DNA of 64,000 nt from Lanius collurio (lineage: Eukaryota > Chordata > Aves > Passeriformes > Laniidae), in the NCBI GenBank assembly GCA_020086605.1, contig JACBWW010000004.1, positions 11,299,911 through 11,363,910 of the forward strand, written 5' to 3'. The notes under the pieces were generated by a model. The model saw only the letters and a list, made by a program, of their open reading frames with translations. It ran no database searches and was not told where the DNA came from. Of this stretch, positions 1-10,273 are shown piece after piece (the stretch's first letter is position 1; every line of letters starts with the position of its first letter). A program made the translations under genes and the position numbers.

Positions 1-1910
1 TTCCCTTCCGTAATATACAGGTGCCCAAGGTTAAAAGGTTGAGATGTATAAAAATTGGAAGTTTAGGCCTTTTTGCTCCATTTCTTTTTGGTTTATGTCT
101 AATTTCATTAAAACAAAATGACTACTTGTGTGAATAGATGAGTTACTCTTAAGAATTGTTAGCAAAACCTGTTCTTGTTCTGTTGTCTTGAATTAGTTTG
201 AAAATACATTAAAATTAATTCTGATTAGTCCTACTAGGATATCTTGAATTGTCAGACTTTTATTTCCTGCTACAAGATTACTTAGCACTTAAATTTGAGA
301 TTTGTACAATTAAAATGAGACTTTAAGTGTAGATTTATTTTAAAACATTGAAGCACTTTCAAGAGCATGTGCCAGATCTGCAGTTTTGAGTACTGAGGTG
401 TTTGAGATGTTACTATTTTTCAGCTAAGCTTATGACATAAACAGCTGAAATTCAAGGCTGTGATTCTTATTTCCATTAATGCATGTGTGGGAAAGAATAC
501 CCAGCTGCTTTCTTCAGTAATTTCCATCCAGTATAGCAAATAAAGTTTTAGCTTTTTTCTTGGCTTAAGTTGAACTAAATGGTTGTGCTGCATGAGTTTA
601 TCCAACAGAAAATAGAGCGTCAAGAGGTCTGTAGCTCAACCTTCTTCCTACATCTTACATAGTGGCTGCACAAGTCCTGTCACAGTCCATGTAATTTTTA
701 AAGTGAAAACTCAGAAATAATAAAATGCACAAATAAATCTGTTAACATATTTTTGCAAAGAAAGGTCAGTAAGGAGGGAGACTAACATTTTGTGGACATG
801 GGCCACAAAAGTATTCATTAGAGTTCCACTTAAGTCATAGTTTTGTGCTGTTAGCAGAACTTGAGTTTAAATATAATGTAAAATGATGCAGTATGTATAG
901 ATACAGATGGTAATGCTGGCAAGCAACTTACTTATAATTAGATTTATTATTAAAAGTTCATTAGTGTTTTTATTCAATAGCATGTAATGTTCTAATTTTT
1001 CCCTCATGGCTTTTTCCTGCAGTCAGTAATGCAAATGTCTGGGTTGTATTATTAACATTTTGATCCCAGTAACAGAGACTTTACGAAAAACATGAAATTT
1101 CATCCAGTAAATTGTGAAGTGCTTCACTGAGAGTTCCATGCTGCTGTTGGAAACTGACTGTTAAAATCAGCATCTAGCAATGAAAATGTTTTCAACCTCT
1201 CTTCCACTTCTCCTCCCCCGTTCTTGAAGGGCCACATCCCTGTCCTTCTGCTCCAAGACCATAATACTGCTTCTGTGAGAAAAGAGAAAAGTAAAGTGGA
1301 GCTGAAATAAACCAACATTGATAATAGATCAAATAGGGAGAGGTAACAGTTCATATCCAAGGCCCTGAAAAATGGAAAGTACTGATAAGTCACCAAAAGT
1401 TGTAACAAGTGGATGTGGCAGAGAGAGATAGCTTTCTTTTAAATGTATCTTTTTAAAACTGGGGTCATATTTGAGTTAGATTTTTTTTTTAACTTGTTGG
1501 ACCCTGAATGCTAACAGGTTACAAAATGTTTTCAGAGAATAAGTCTGTATTTCTAAACTCCTTGTTTTACATCTTTTTATTTACCAGTGCAAACTTGTAA
1601 ACCAAGTCTGAATGCAACACTTCAGTGAGATTTATTAAAATTACTTTTAATAGTGCTCCTTACGTGCTACAGAATTTTGTACTGATAAGTAGTCTGTGCT
1701 ATTAGCAGAGTTGTTCTTTATTTGATTCTTTACCTGCAAAAGATTTTAATAATATTTGCTTTGAAAATACAAAGGTGCACGAGGGAATGATTTGCTGGTG
1801 TTTTTATTTCTCTGCCATGTGTGGATCTGTAAACTGTCACTAAGTAGAAGTTTCATTATTAATATGATTTGATTTTTGAATCTCAGCTTTTAAAACTTAC
1901 TGTTCTGCAG
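1..1910 (+). other. PPP4R3A: PPP4R3A intron, 3' portion
   Basis: AT-rich intronic sequence ending in a polypyrimidine-containing acceptor (ttctgcag) just before the exon at 1911. The single base at 1911 completes a codon begun in an upstream exon. I looked for an exon end matching the expected upstream residues and found none, so the preceding exons lie outside the window. No repeat, RNA gene or conserved-looking element was recognised. Confidence 0.75.
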
Positions 1911-2101
1911 CATGCGCTCCATTTTGAGGAACCACAGGTACAGAAGGGATGCAAGAACCCTGGAGGATGAGGAGGAAATGTGGTTTAATACTGATGAGGA
2001 TGATATGGAAGATGGAGAGGCAGTGGTGCCCCCTTCTGACAAGCCTAAAAATGATGAGGATATTATGGACCCTATCAGTAAATTCATGGAAAGAAAAAAA
2101 T
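1911..2101 (+). CDS. PPP4R3A: PPP4R3A exon: serine/threonine-protein phosphatase 4 regulatory subunit 3A, C-terminal region (third-last coding exon)
   Basis: PPP4R3A (SMEK1) is the R3-type regulatory subunit that directs the PP4 catalytic subunit to substrates, with known roles in DNA-damage response and metabolic signalling. This 191-nt exon follows an AG acceptor and ends at a GT donor (GTAAGT). It carries one leading base, 63 full codons and one trailing base. The peptide starts [20 protein letters not shown], continues through an acidic segment ([15 protein letters not shown]) and ends at [11 protein letters not shown], matching my recollection of vertebrate PPP4R3A rather than the paralogue PPP4R3B. 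It lies after the armadillo-like and SMK-1 core, in the basic-then-acidic tail. The ATG at 1912 is an internal methionine, not a translation start. The split codon with the next exon reads Leu. Confidence 0.96.
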
Positions 2102-2622
2102 GTAAGTGATCAGAAGATGAATGCCATAATTTGTATTATTTAGTCCTACTGCAATGAAGGATTTCTATGTATTTATTTTGAAATTGCAACATCAATTTGA
2201 TGGACCATCCGTTAAAACAGTTTTGTTGTCTTTAAAAGCAGAGTGATACAGCATGTGTTGTAGATTTCTTAAAGCATTTGAATTAAAATCTTAGCTGATA
2301 GTAAGTTTTTCTGTGTTTTATTTGGGTTATAATTCAATATTATGTATTGAATATATGTAATATTGGTTTATACCTCAAATTTTTCTACATAAATGTTCAG
2401 GTGATACCATTGGTAGGACAAAGGTGTTCATTTCTGGCCAGTGACAACAGCTGGTAGGTGGTACAGTAGTATGGAAAAAAGTCTATTATGACTCACATAA
2501 CTGAGTTATATATAAAGACATAAAGTATTAAACCTTTTCCCAAACAGTGAAGTGATTTGTGATTAAATGTTGCACTCAGTGCTTTATTTTTGCCTTTTTT
2601 TTATTTTTATTTTTATTTCCAG
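2102..2622 (+). other. PPP4R3A: PPP4R3A intron
   Basis: A 521-bp phase-1 intron with a consensus donor (GTAAGT) and a strong T-rich polypyrimidine tract before the acceptor at 2621-2622. No repeats or RNA genes were seen. Confidence 0.9.
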
Positions 2623-2849
2623 TGAAAGAGAGTGAAGAAAAGGAAGTTCTTCTGAAAACTAACCTTTCAGGTCGTCAGAGCCCAAGTTTCAAGCTTTCTT
2701 TTTCCAGTGGTACAAAATCTAACCTTACCAGCCAGTCATCTGCAAGTAATCTGCCTGGGTCCCCTGGGTCACCTGGGTCTCCAGGGTCCCCAGGCTCACC
2801 CGGCTCAGTTTCTAAAAGCACATCTCAGATGGCAGCTATTACAACTAAG
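2623..2849 (+). CDS. PPP4R3A: PPP4R3A exon: low-complexity serine/proline/glycine tail (second-last coding exon)
   Basis: This 227-nt exon completes the split Leu codon with two bases, then encodes 75 residues beginning [20 protein letters not shown] and ending in AAITTK. It is a Ser-rich, presumably disordered stretch containing six consecutive Pro-Gly-Ser units at 2754-2807. The PGS units use different synonymous codons, so the peptide repeat appears kept by selection rather than freshly made by slippage. The exon ends in phase 0 at a GTAATC donor. The reading frame stays open for another 282 nt into the intron (to 3131), but that read-through has no similarity I recognise, and the next exon fits the known family end. 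Confidence 0.95.
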
Positions 2850-5109
2850 GTAATCCTGAATGGTTGTAGGTTGACTTCATTGTTACAAAGTAGGAATTTG
2901 CTTTTGCGTCTCTCTGAAGTTTGTGTGAGTCCTGACACGTTGAGCAGTAATGGACTGTCTGGTTTGTGTGAACTTCTTGTCTGGCCTTCAGCATTTTTAA
3001 TAAGATCTGCTGTATGTAAAAGAAATAAAAGCTCTTCTAATGCCCAGACTAGTCAAGTAGGAAGCATGCCACTAGTTGCTCTCAGCAGTGATACTTACTG
3101 TGAAATACAGGCAACACTGTACTTATGTTAAATTGCACTGGGGTATTTGACAAGTAAAAATAAATATTTTGGAAACATAGCCAAATTTTGGTAGATACCA
3201 CAATGCCCTGCCACATCCATTGAGGATTTCTACTATCACCATTTTATACTGTTCACAATTCTATAATTGACCTATGTGAAGGAAATACATTGCATTGAAT
3301 GGTGATTGCTGTAAGCCAGAACAATTTCTAATACTTGAGTGTGACATTTTTACCATTGAACTTAACTTACAGTTTTGATTTGGAACATAGTGAAATAGAA
3401 GAAGAAAGCCCCTTTAAAAGAGCATTGTAACTTGAATATTCAAAACTAGCATTTTTAAATACATTTTAGGACACTGTTGGATTTTATCAAATTTTTTGAC
3501 TAAAAATGTTTGAACTGAGTCAGGAAAGTAGAGTGACTGCTGTTTTCCCGGAACAGAGGGGCAGATAAGGTAGCGCTGATACAGTGCAGTTCAAATAATG
3601 AGAATTTATTTTCATAACAAGTGTTCCCACTTCTGCAAGATGAGATATGCATATCAGTTGTTCAGATAATCTTAGAATAACACTGATTCATCCTCATTTT
3701 GTAATGCTACCATTCTTCTTGTTCACCTCATGTCTAGTGAAGGTAAATGGAGGTTTAGGGTTTTTATTTCTTCTACTCAGCATGGCTTAAGAGTTTGTAT
3801 TTGGATTACATTGTGTTGAAAACGTCTGGATTAGAGGAGTTTGGCTGATGGAAGAAGCTAAGGACACTTCCTGTAAACTCCTCTGGGAAGGAAACTCCTT
3901 GCATGACCCAAGAGTTTGTCAAGCACTTTTTAAAAGGGATGGAATTAGCTTGGAAATCCATTCAGTCTATTAGAGGCTTATTCTCTCCCAGACAGTGTAA
4001 TTCCTTGAGTCTGAAATGGAGTCTTTACATATGGAACATACTGGATACAGTATTGGCTCCACAACTTCAAGTAGTGGTGGGAAAAGAAATATATTCAGCT
4101 TACAAAGGGGAGCATGCGCTGCACTGAAAAACAATTCAGGCATAAGGGATCTTACCTTCTTTCAGAGTAAAATGTGCCACAGTCACAAACTAGAAACTAG
4201 AGTTCAAATTAGGTTTTTCATTAATTACCTGATGTTTTTGTTTTAGGTGTAGTATACTTAGTGTTATGTGTGTGACTACAGAATATGTGTAATTGTTTTT
4301 CAAGTTGTATTTGGTATGCAGTTGACTGAAATGTTCTAGTTTGGATGTCCATTATTAGGCATCTAATAAGTATAATAGGACCCTTGAGTAAAGTATTTGA
4401 CTGCAACTGCCATTGTAATCAGTGGTTAAGCTTCAGAAATTGCAACATAGTATAGTTAGGGGAAGTTTCAGAAGTTCATGCTGCTGCTTTTTCATGGGTC
4501 CAGAGCTGCCTAATCCTAAATTTGTGGGTATTTGCAATACAGGGGAGTTTTTAATGGTACTAGATACATTTTAATTTTCAGCTGACAAGTTATTTAAACT
4601 TTGTAACCCATACACCTCATTCAGTTACATTATTCAAAAAAGTTTTTAGTCACTACACATTTAAACTAACTTTCATGAAGACAACGTGTGTTCTAAAAGT
4701 ATCATAATTCAAAATTTCAAATTGAAGGATATTCTGTATTTGTTTTTGAAGTGTTTCCAGATTGCTTAATGTAAGTCAGCTGTACTCAATAAAAATAAAC
4801 TTTATGTCTTCACACATGGAGCTGCAGTGACACTTAGCAAAATTAGGTAGACTTTTGGCTTTACTTAAATTTCAACTGGAAATATTTCCAGTTGGATAAG
4901 TAAAATCCCATTTTGGCTTTATTAGTTTAAACATTTTTCAGAGAATGTAATTTTAATTCATGCTGAAGGATTTATTTTTGTTCTGCTTCACTTTATTCAA
5001 AGCCTCCTGAACCAGTGTGCTTATGGCAAGCATTAATGTTACAATGCAGTAGTGAACTACTGATGTGTAAACATTTTCTTAATTATAATAATTGTGTCTA
5101 TCTTTGTAG
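2850..5109 (+). other. PPP4R3A: PPP4R3A last intron
   Basis: A 2260-bp phase-0 intron, AT-rich, ending in the acceptor tttgtag. It contains a long imperfect palindrome at 4860-4904 and a small 7+7-bp inverted repeat at 5047-5062. A STAT-like TTCCCGGAA sits at 3545-3553. Nothing else was recognised. Confidence 0.85.
4860..4904. repeat. 45-bp imperfect palindrome (hairpin-forming) in the last PPP4R3A intron
   Basis: The core at 4873-4894 is a perfect 22-bp palindrome centred on AAATATTT. Flanking arms tttactta (4860-4867) and taagtaaa (4897-4904) are also perfect reverse complements. They are separated from the core by 5 nt on the left and 2 nt on the right. Folded as RNA, a T-G wobble and a T-A pair shorten the left bulge to 3 nt. 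It is shorter than a typical pre-miRNA. Its function is unknown. Confidence 0.8.
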
Positions 5110-5223
5110 GGAGGCCTTGTTGGGCTTGTAGATTATCCTGATGATGATGAAGAGGATGATGAAGATGAAGATAAAGAGGAAACTTTACCTTTGTCAAAGA
5201 AAGCAAAGCTTGAGTCATCATAA
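5110..5223 (+). CDS. PPP4R3A: PPP4R3A terminal coding exon: acidic C-terminus with basic tail
   Basis: The last coding segment has 37 codons plus the TAA stop at 5221-5223. It starts [20 protein letters not shown], then reads [17 protein letters not shown]. The conserved [11 protein letters not shown] element is a signature of R3 subunits, and the SKKAK cluster near the end is a plausible nuclear localisation signal, in keeping with the mostly nuclear role of PP4-R3. The acceptor tttgtag precedes it in phase 0. The last three residues differ slightly from the human end as I remember it, which is ordinary divergence. Confidence 0.96.
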   Translation, partial: GGLVGLVDYPDDDEEDDEDEDKEETLPLSKKAKLESS

Positions 5224-5971
5224 TGGCAACTGCTGAAGAGCATTACCAGTTGGGGAAGGATTTTTTTTCCAAGAACAAAACAAACCCACAGCAAAGCAGC
5301 AATCTTTTGTGAATTACTGTGTATGACACAGATCAACTTATACAAATGGATTTCTGCCAATCAAGTGCCAATTCAAAGGAGCAGAAGAAGGAGAAATACT
5401 TTGTTTAGGGGAAGGACTTACGCCTTTGAGTTCTCCAGCTTGGACCACATGTTGCCCTTTTCTCAGGGAAGGAAATGGAAAACAAAACAAAACAAAAAAG
5501 AAAAAAAAAAAAGAAAAAAGAAAAAAAAAAGTCAACAGGGCAGGCAGTTTTGTTAGTGGAACTCTGGATTGGCTGGTCAGTTGCTACAATCAGAATATGC
5601 TTTCTTGGACCATGTATGAGACTTCTGAAGAAAAGGCAGGTTTTGCCATAGTTCTTCACTAGTTAAGAATGCCAGCAGTTTCTTTGTATAAAAGAGACCT
5701 GCCTTTGAAATCGTACATTCTGAACATTTTACTCAAGCTACAACAGGTTTTAAAAACCTCTGCGGGGGAGGGCCGAATATAAAGTTTCCTCTTTTTTTTT
5801 AAATCTGTTCCCTTTGCCCTTTAAACTGCAGAAATTTTTTTTGAGGTGGGGGATTTGTTTGTCCCTTCTTGATTAAAGATTGAGTGGAATTCTAGATGTG
5901 GTCACTTTTGTGTCATAATTTTTTTTGCCCCCCTGAGTGTATGCTTAGTTGTTGAGTATATATTTGGGACC

Positions 5972-5977
5972 ATTAAA
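5972..5977 (+). terminator. PPP4R3A: Candidate proximal poly(A) signal ATTAAA for PPP4R3A
   Basis: ATTAAA is followed after about 25-60 nt by a T/GT-rich stretch (6003-6040) of the kind found downstream of cleavage sites. A second ATTAAA is at 6162-6167. This is supported by position and motif only. Confidence 0.5.
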
Positions 5978-6452
5978 ATTTTTTGATGTAATATAATCTC
6001 ACTGTTGTGCTGGTACCTGTTTCACACTGTGTAGTTTTTTCTGCATCACAGTTCTTACTGTGTTAAGGAATTTATGGAAAATGGTATAGTTTTTATTGGA
6101 GAAAAAAAATCTTGCCACAATGTGCATAAAAGCAGTACTATTTTGTGACTAAATATTTTATATTAAATTTTACAGCAGCACCTGTTGAGAGAGAAATCAG
6201 GGAAATAGGAAGAAATAAAAAAATTTAAACCTATAAATAGAAAATTAGTATTCCAAAGAGACTTTGAAATTTCATAACGCAGAACAGTGATGGTAACTAT
6301 CTCATCAAAATGCAAGGTGGATGAATTAGGAATACCAATATACTGACTCATTTGACATAGAAAAATAAAAAAGAAATAATTAAAGCTGAAGGAAAACGGC
6401 ATAAGTAGTATTTTTTAAAACTCTGATTCCCTTTGGAATACCAGTTTTAATG

Positions 6453-6476
6453 AATAAAAGATGGTTGTAGAATAAA
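6453..6476 (+). terminator. PPP4R3A: Candidate distal poly(A) signals (two AATAAA) for PPP4R3A
   Basis: Two canonical AATAAA hexamers at 6453-6458 and 6471-6476, about 1.2 kb after the stop codon. Another AATAAA lies at 6214-6219. Which one is used cannot be told from sequence. Confidence 0.45.
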
Positions 6477-8912
6477 CTCTTTACAAGGACATCATCCTTT
6501 GAAATTTATTCTAATACTCAGTTGAAAAACAGCAGTTAACTTGGTCTAACTCAATAACTGCCTTCTTTCCCCTTTTCTCAGAAGTCTAAATAATACTAAT
6601 TTGAAATTAGGCATTGTATCCTGCTTCTTTACTCCTTTCACAGAGGATGGCTTTGCACAGCACTGCTTCCTATGAAAGGGCGTTTATTCAGTTCCTTTGC
6701 AAACGAGAGACTCTTTTTTACCTTTGTTTTCAAGAGCCAGTATCCTTTTGGTCATTCAGAGCACCAGTGTTGCAACAATCACTGTGTTTAATAGGTAAAT
6801 CTGTCAATACAAATAGAAATAAGAGAAATGAGAATCTGAGGTGGGATCATTGCTGATCACACTCAAGGGTAGATGAGCACTTTGTTTCTGAACGTTGGAG
6901 ATGGCGTGGCAGGTTCTGTGTCAACCACAAAAGGCAAAGCTTCAGTGCTTGGGCTTTGTCAGTACATACCAGCCATTTTGGATTTAAATAAGAGTGTACA
7001 TTAGGGAAAAATTATTAGCCATCTTTTCCTCAAAGAGTTCATTTGTAATCACTTTGTAAGGTTGAGTTATTACATTGTATTTGAAATGTCTGTGATAGGG
7101 GAATTCTCAGTGGTAAATTTTACAGAGGTCAGGAGTTGTGCATGTGGTCACTACAGGATTAGACACAACCTGCTGCTGCAGGCTGAGTCCCTGTGCTGTC
7201 TCAACAAACTGTCTGAAACCTGATTTTTGCAACTTTGGTGGCAGAAGTTGTGACAAGGAAATCTGCTGTTCTGCAGGTTTTCTTAATTAGCCAGAACCTA
7301 AATCCAGCTCAAGCTCTCAAACTTTCCTTGAGCATAAAGCTCTCAAAATTTATCCATACAGTCATCTTCAAGTCTTCCCGGCTATGTCTCAGGAAACCAT
7401 TCTTCTGAGTTGGTAAAAGATACACTTTTTGTTAATGTTTTTTTTCTGTTCCTTTAGCATTCGAGTGCTTGGATCTTGTGATGTTTGATGCTTCAGTCTT
7501 CCAGACTTTCAGATACTTTCATAATACTTGTAGGAATCTTGGATTTTGAAGCATTGCATTTAACAGAAGTAGTATTATCCTGAATTTACTGGGCTTGGTC
7601 AAAATAATAATGAAAGCGGGAACTTTTTAAATTTTTGTATTTTTATGAAGCTCTAAAAGACTGGTAAAACATTAGGCTGCACATCTTTTAATGCTTTCTA
7701 ACTTACAGTTAGTTATCTTCCCAATTATCTATTGCTTGTAGCCTGACAGGACATGTCTGCACTTGGATAATACATTATTCCTGGAAGTAGGTGAATGGTG
7801 GGTATGCTGTTGCCCAGTGATACTCACTTTTGTGTTCATGGAAACTATGAAATGTATTTTAGAGGGGAAAAAAAGAAAATACTGGGATCGCAAGAAGTGT
7901 TTGATAATTAAAAAACATGAAAAGTGGGTTTGAGTTAATAGGTGGAAAAAATGATGTTAGGAAACAGTGCTCTCCGTTCTAGATCTTTCTCTGGGCTGAT
8001 TTTTTAAAACCATTTGTCCTCATCCCAAGACAGCTGCATGTATATTGTACTAAGCATGGCTCAGTCATGTTAGTTACATTTTAATTGTTCCCCAAAGTGT
8101 GGTTTACAGAGCACCTCTCCCATATTTACAGACCTAAGCCAAGGCATTTGAATCATCCATAGAGACCCCTCTGCTCCTTCAGTGGCTGAAAGACTTGATG
8201 CCGATTCCTCGAATGTACTTCCAAGCTTTGAGCCTAGACTTGCTGGGAATACCAGATAGAATGTGTATGAAGTACCTGGTCCCCCAAGGAACCCACATAC
8301 TAGTGAAAGTAATTCCAAGTGATCTGGAATATTTCCAGATTTTCTTCTAATCTGTGCAGAGTGTGGCAGCATTTGAGTTAACAGTGCACATTACCAAAAA
8401 AGAAACCTCCTGTGTCATGAAGGTGAAAGGATCTGAAATTTGGTGTATCTAAACAGTGAGTTGTCTCTAGAATATTCTGTCTGAAATGTGCCTGATTGGC
8501 AGCAAAGATCATGCTGTTCATTCATCCATCTCTCGTAGCCCACCTGGGTGAGACACCATGTTCTTATGGAATTAAGTGCTTAATGTACTAAGGATGGAAC
8601 TGTTTGGATGAGGTTTGCCTGTGTTTTTACATCCCTGCAGAGATGTTTAATTGGAGAACTGATGGGGCCCTGTTCTCATGTTGCTACTGTGGCACTATTA
8701 GGCAAGTGGCTGCCTTTTCAGCCCAGCACAAGTGATGTTGATTGCCTTGCTAAATGATGTTTCCTGACATCTGCTGAGTGGCCACAAAAGTTCAGCCTTA
8801 CCTCTCTCACACGATCCACAGCTACTGAGGCATCCTGGAGCAGTGCTGTCAATGCCTGAGCAGCACTGCAGTTCCCCTGCCTTGAGGACATCGCCTCCCA
8901 TTCCAGGTAAGC
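6477..8912. other. Intergenic, nothing recognised
   Basis: AT-rich sequence with only short ORFs. No repeat family, exon or RNA gene was recognised on either strand. The stretch 8690-8912, immediately before the LTR, is slightly GC-richer and may belong to an older repeat I cannot name. Confidence 0.6.
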
Positions 8913-10273
8913 TGTTGTATTGGCTTGGTACAGCCTTGTTTTTGGTAGCGGGGGGGACGCCACAAAGGTGGCTCCTGTGAGGAGCTCCTGGAAGTTTCCA
9001 CCAAGTCCAGCAGAGCCAATCTCTGATGGCTCTGAAGATCGACCTGCTGCTGGCTAAGACTGGGCCAATGAGAGAGGTTGGTAATGCCTCTGTGATGACA
9101 TTTAAGAAGTTTTCTTCTTAAAAACAAAGTCACAAGGTTTTGGATTCTAGTCAGAGAAGAGGAGGAGGAGGTGAGAACGTGTGAGGGAAAACAACATGGT
9201 AACACCAGAGTCAGTGGACAAGGAGGGGCAGGAGGTGCTGCAGGTGCTGGAGCCGAGATTCCTCTGCAGGCCGCGGTGCAGACCACGGTGAAGCAGGTTG
9301 TCCCCCTGCAGCCCACGGGGACCCCCGGAGGATGCAGAGAAACCCCCGCAGCCCGTAGGGAGGTGCCCGTGCTGGAGCGAGTTGGGGCCTGGAGGAGGCT
9401 GTGATCCAGTGGGAGCCCATGGAGAGAGAGGGCCCTGCTTCCAGGCTGGAGCAGCCTGTCCTTGGGGGACTGCACCCGAGGGAAGGGAGAGCCATGGGAC
9501 AGCAGGTTTGGGGGGGCTGTGTGCCCTGGAGGGGCTCACGGCAGGTTTGGGAGGGCTGTGTGCCCTGGGAGGGGCTCACGGCAGGTTTGGGAGGGCTGTG
9601 TGCCCCGGGAGGGGCTCACGGCAGGTTTGGGAGGGCTGTGTGCCCCGGGAGGGGCTCACGGCAGGTTTGGGAGGGCTGTGTGCCCCGGGAGGGGCTCACG
9701 GCAGGTTTGGGAGGGCTCTGTGCCCCGGGAGGGGCTCACGGCAGGTTTGGGGGGCTCTGTGCCCCGGGAGGGGCTCACGGCAGCTTTGGGAGGGCTGTGT
9801 GCCCTGGGAGGGGCTCACGCTGCAGCAGGGGTGCTGTGGCTGCTGCTCCTGGGAGCGAACCCACACCGGGGAAGTTCAGGAGAACCGTGTCCTGTGGGAG
9901 GGACCCACGGCCTCATAGGGGAAGGACTCCTCTGCCGGAGCAGTGGAAGGAAATCTCGGTGATGGACTGACCAAACCCCCAGGCCCTGTCCCCTGCACTG
10001 TCGGTGGGAAGGAGGGAGGGGTGGGGGGAAAAGGTGTTCTAAGGGCTTATTTTACTTCTCATTATCCTCCTCTGATTCTGTTAGTAATAAATTCACTTCA
10101 GCTTAAGCTGAGCCTGTTTCGCCCTTGAACTGTTTCTCTCGGTCCTTATCTCACTCACGAAGCGTTAGTTAATTTTTTTTTTCCTTTTCCCTCCTCTGCC
10201 CAGCTGTGGCAGGGGAGGGCAAGTGAGCACCTCAGGTAGGTGCCTGGCATTGGGCCAATGTCAAACCTCGACA
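8913..10273 (+). mobile_element. Probable solo LTR of an avian ERVL-type endogenous retrovirus
   Basis: The whole stretch follows, block by block, the avian ERVL-type LTR layout I recall. It has a TG start with TTGGCTTGGT, a 'gccaca.ggtggc' block, and a block near 9240 reading gagattcctctgcagg. Next comes a GC-rich zone of tandem ~40-bp units. Then there is a GGGTGGGGGG-type block, AATAAA at 10086-10091, a 'gagcctgtttcgccc' block, a C/T-rich tract ending gcccagctg, and a CA end. The element is in + orientation. No gag, pol or env is attached, so it looks like a recombined solo LTR. Ends are approximate and no clear target-site duplication was found. Family assignment is from memory. Confidence 0.75.
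9502..9819 (+). repeat. 40-bp GC-rich minisatellite (8 units) inside the LTR
   Basis: Eight consecutive units begin gcaggtttgggagggctgtg and end in ggggctcacg. The first and seventh units are 39 bp and the rest 40 bp. Unit starts are 9502, 9541, 9581, 9621, 9661, 9701, 9741 and 9780. The middle units are nearly identical, with C/T exchange in 'gccc[tc]gg' and a G/C change in 'ctgtg/ctctg'. Because 40 is not divisible by three, all three frames are open and give the same kind of Gly/Cys/Arg repeat peptide. The ORFs here are not genes. Confidence 0.92.

Larger units (their letters stand above)
5224..6476 (+). other. PPP4R3A: PPP4R3A 3' untranslated region (end approximate)
   Basis: Sequence after the TAA stop is T- and A-rich with no plausible further exon. 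It includes a pure A/C/G-interrupted A tract at 5479-5530, which could cause internal oligo-dT priming in cDNA libraries. Several possible cleavage signals are present (listed separately), so the 3' end is either about 6.0 kb or about 6.5 kb. The short ORFs across the A-rich tract on both strands are composition artefacts. Confidence 0.7.

Noticed and set aside
2559..3131. 190-codon ORF containing the PPP4R3A PGS exon
   Set aside because: Only 2623-2849 is exonic. The ends are read-through into introns across consensus splice sites.
4785..4800. AATAAA motifs inside the last PPP4R3A intron
   Set aside because: They precede the clearly conserved terminal coding exon and lack other support for premature polyadenylation.
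5047..5062. 7-bp inverted repeat cagtagt/actactg
   Set aside because: Short enough to be expected by chance in a window this size.
5338..5662. Lys- or Phe-rich ORFs in the PPP4R3A 3' UTR
   Set aside because: Caused by the A-rich tract at 5479-5530.
8849..9579. Minus-strand ORFs of 122-208 codons opposite the LTR
   Set aside because: GC-rich antisense of the LTR. No family similarity and no splice or start context supporting a gene.
9298..9970. Three overlapping + strand ORFs of 166-206 codons with Gly/Cys/Arg repeats
   Set aside because: They are produced by the 40-bp minisatellite, whose period is not a multiple of three, so every frame shows the same pattern.
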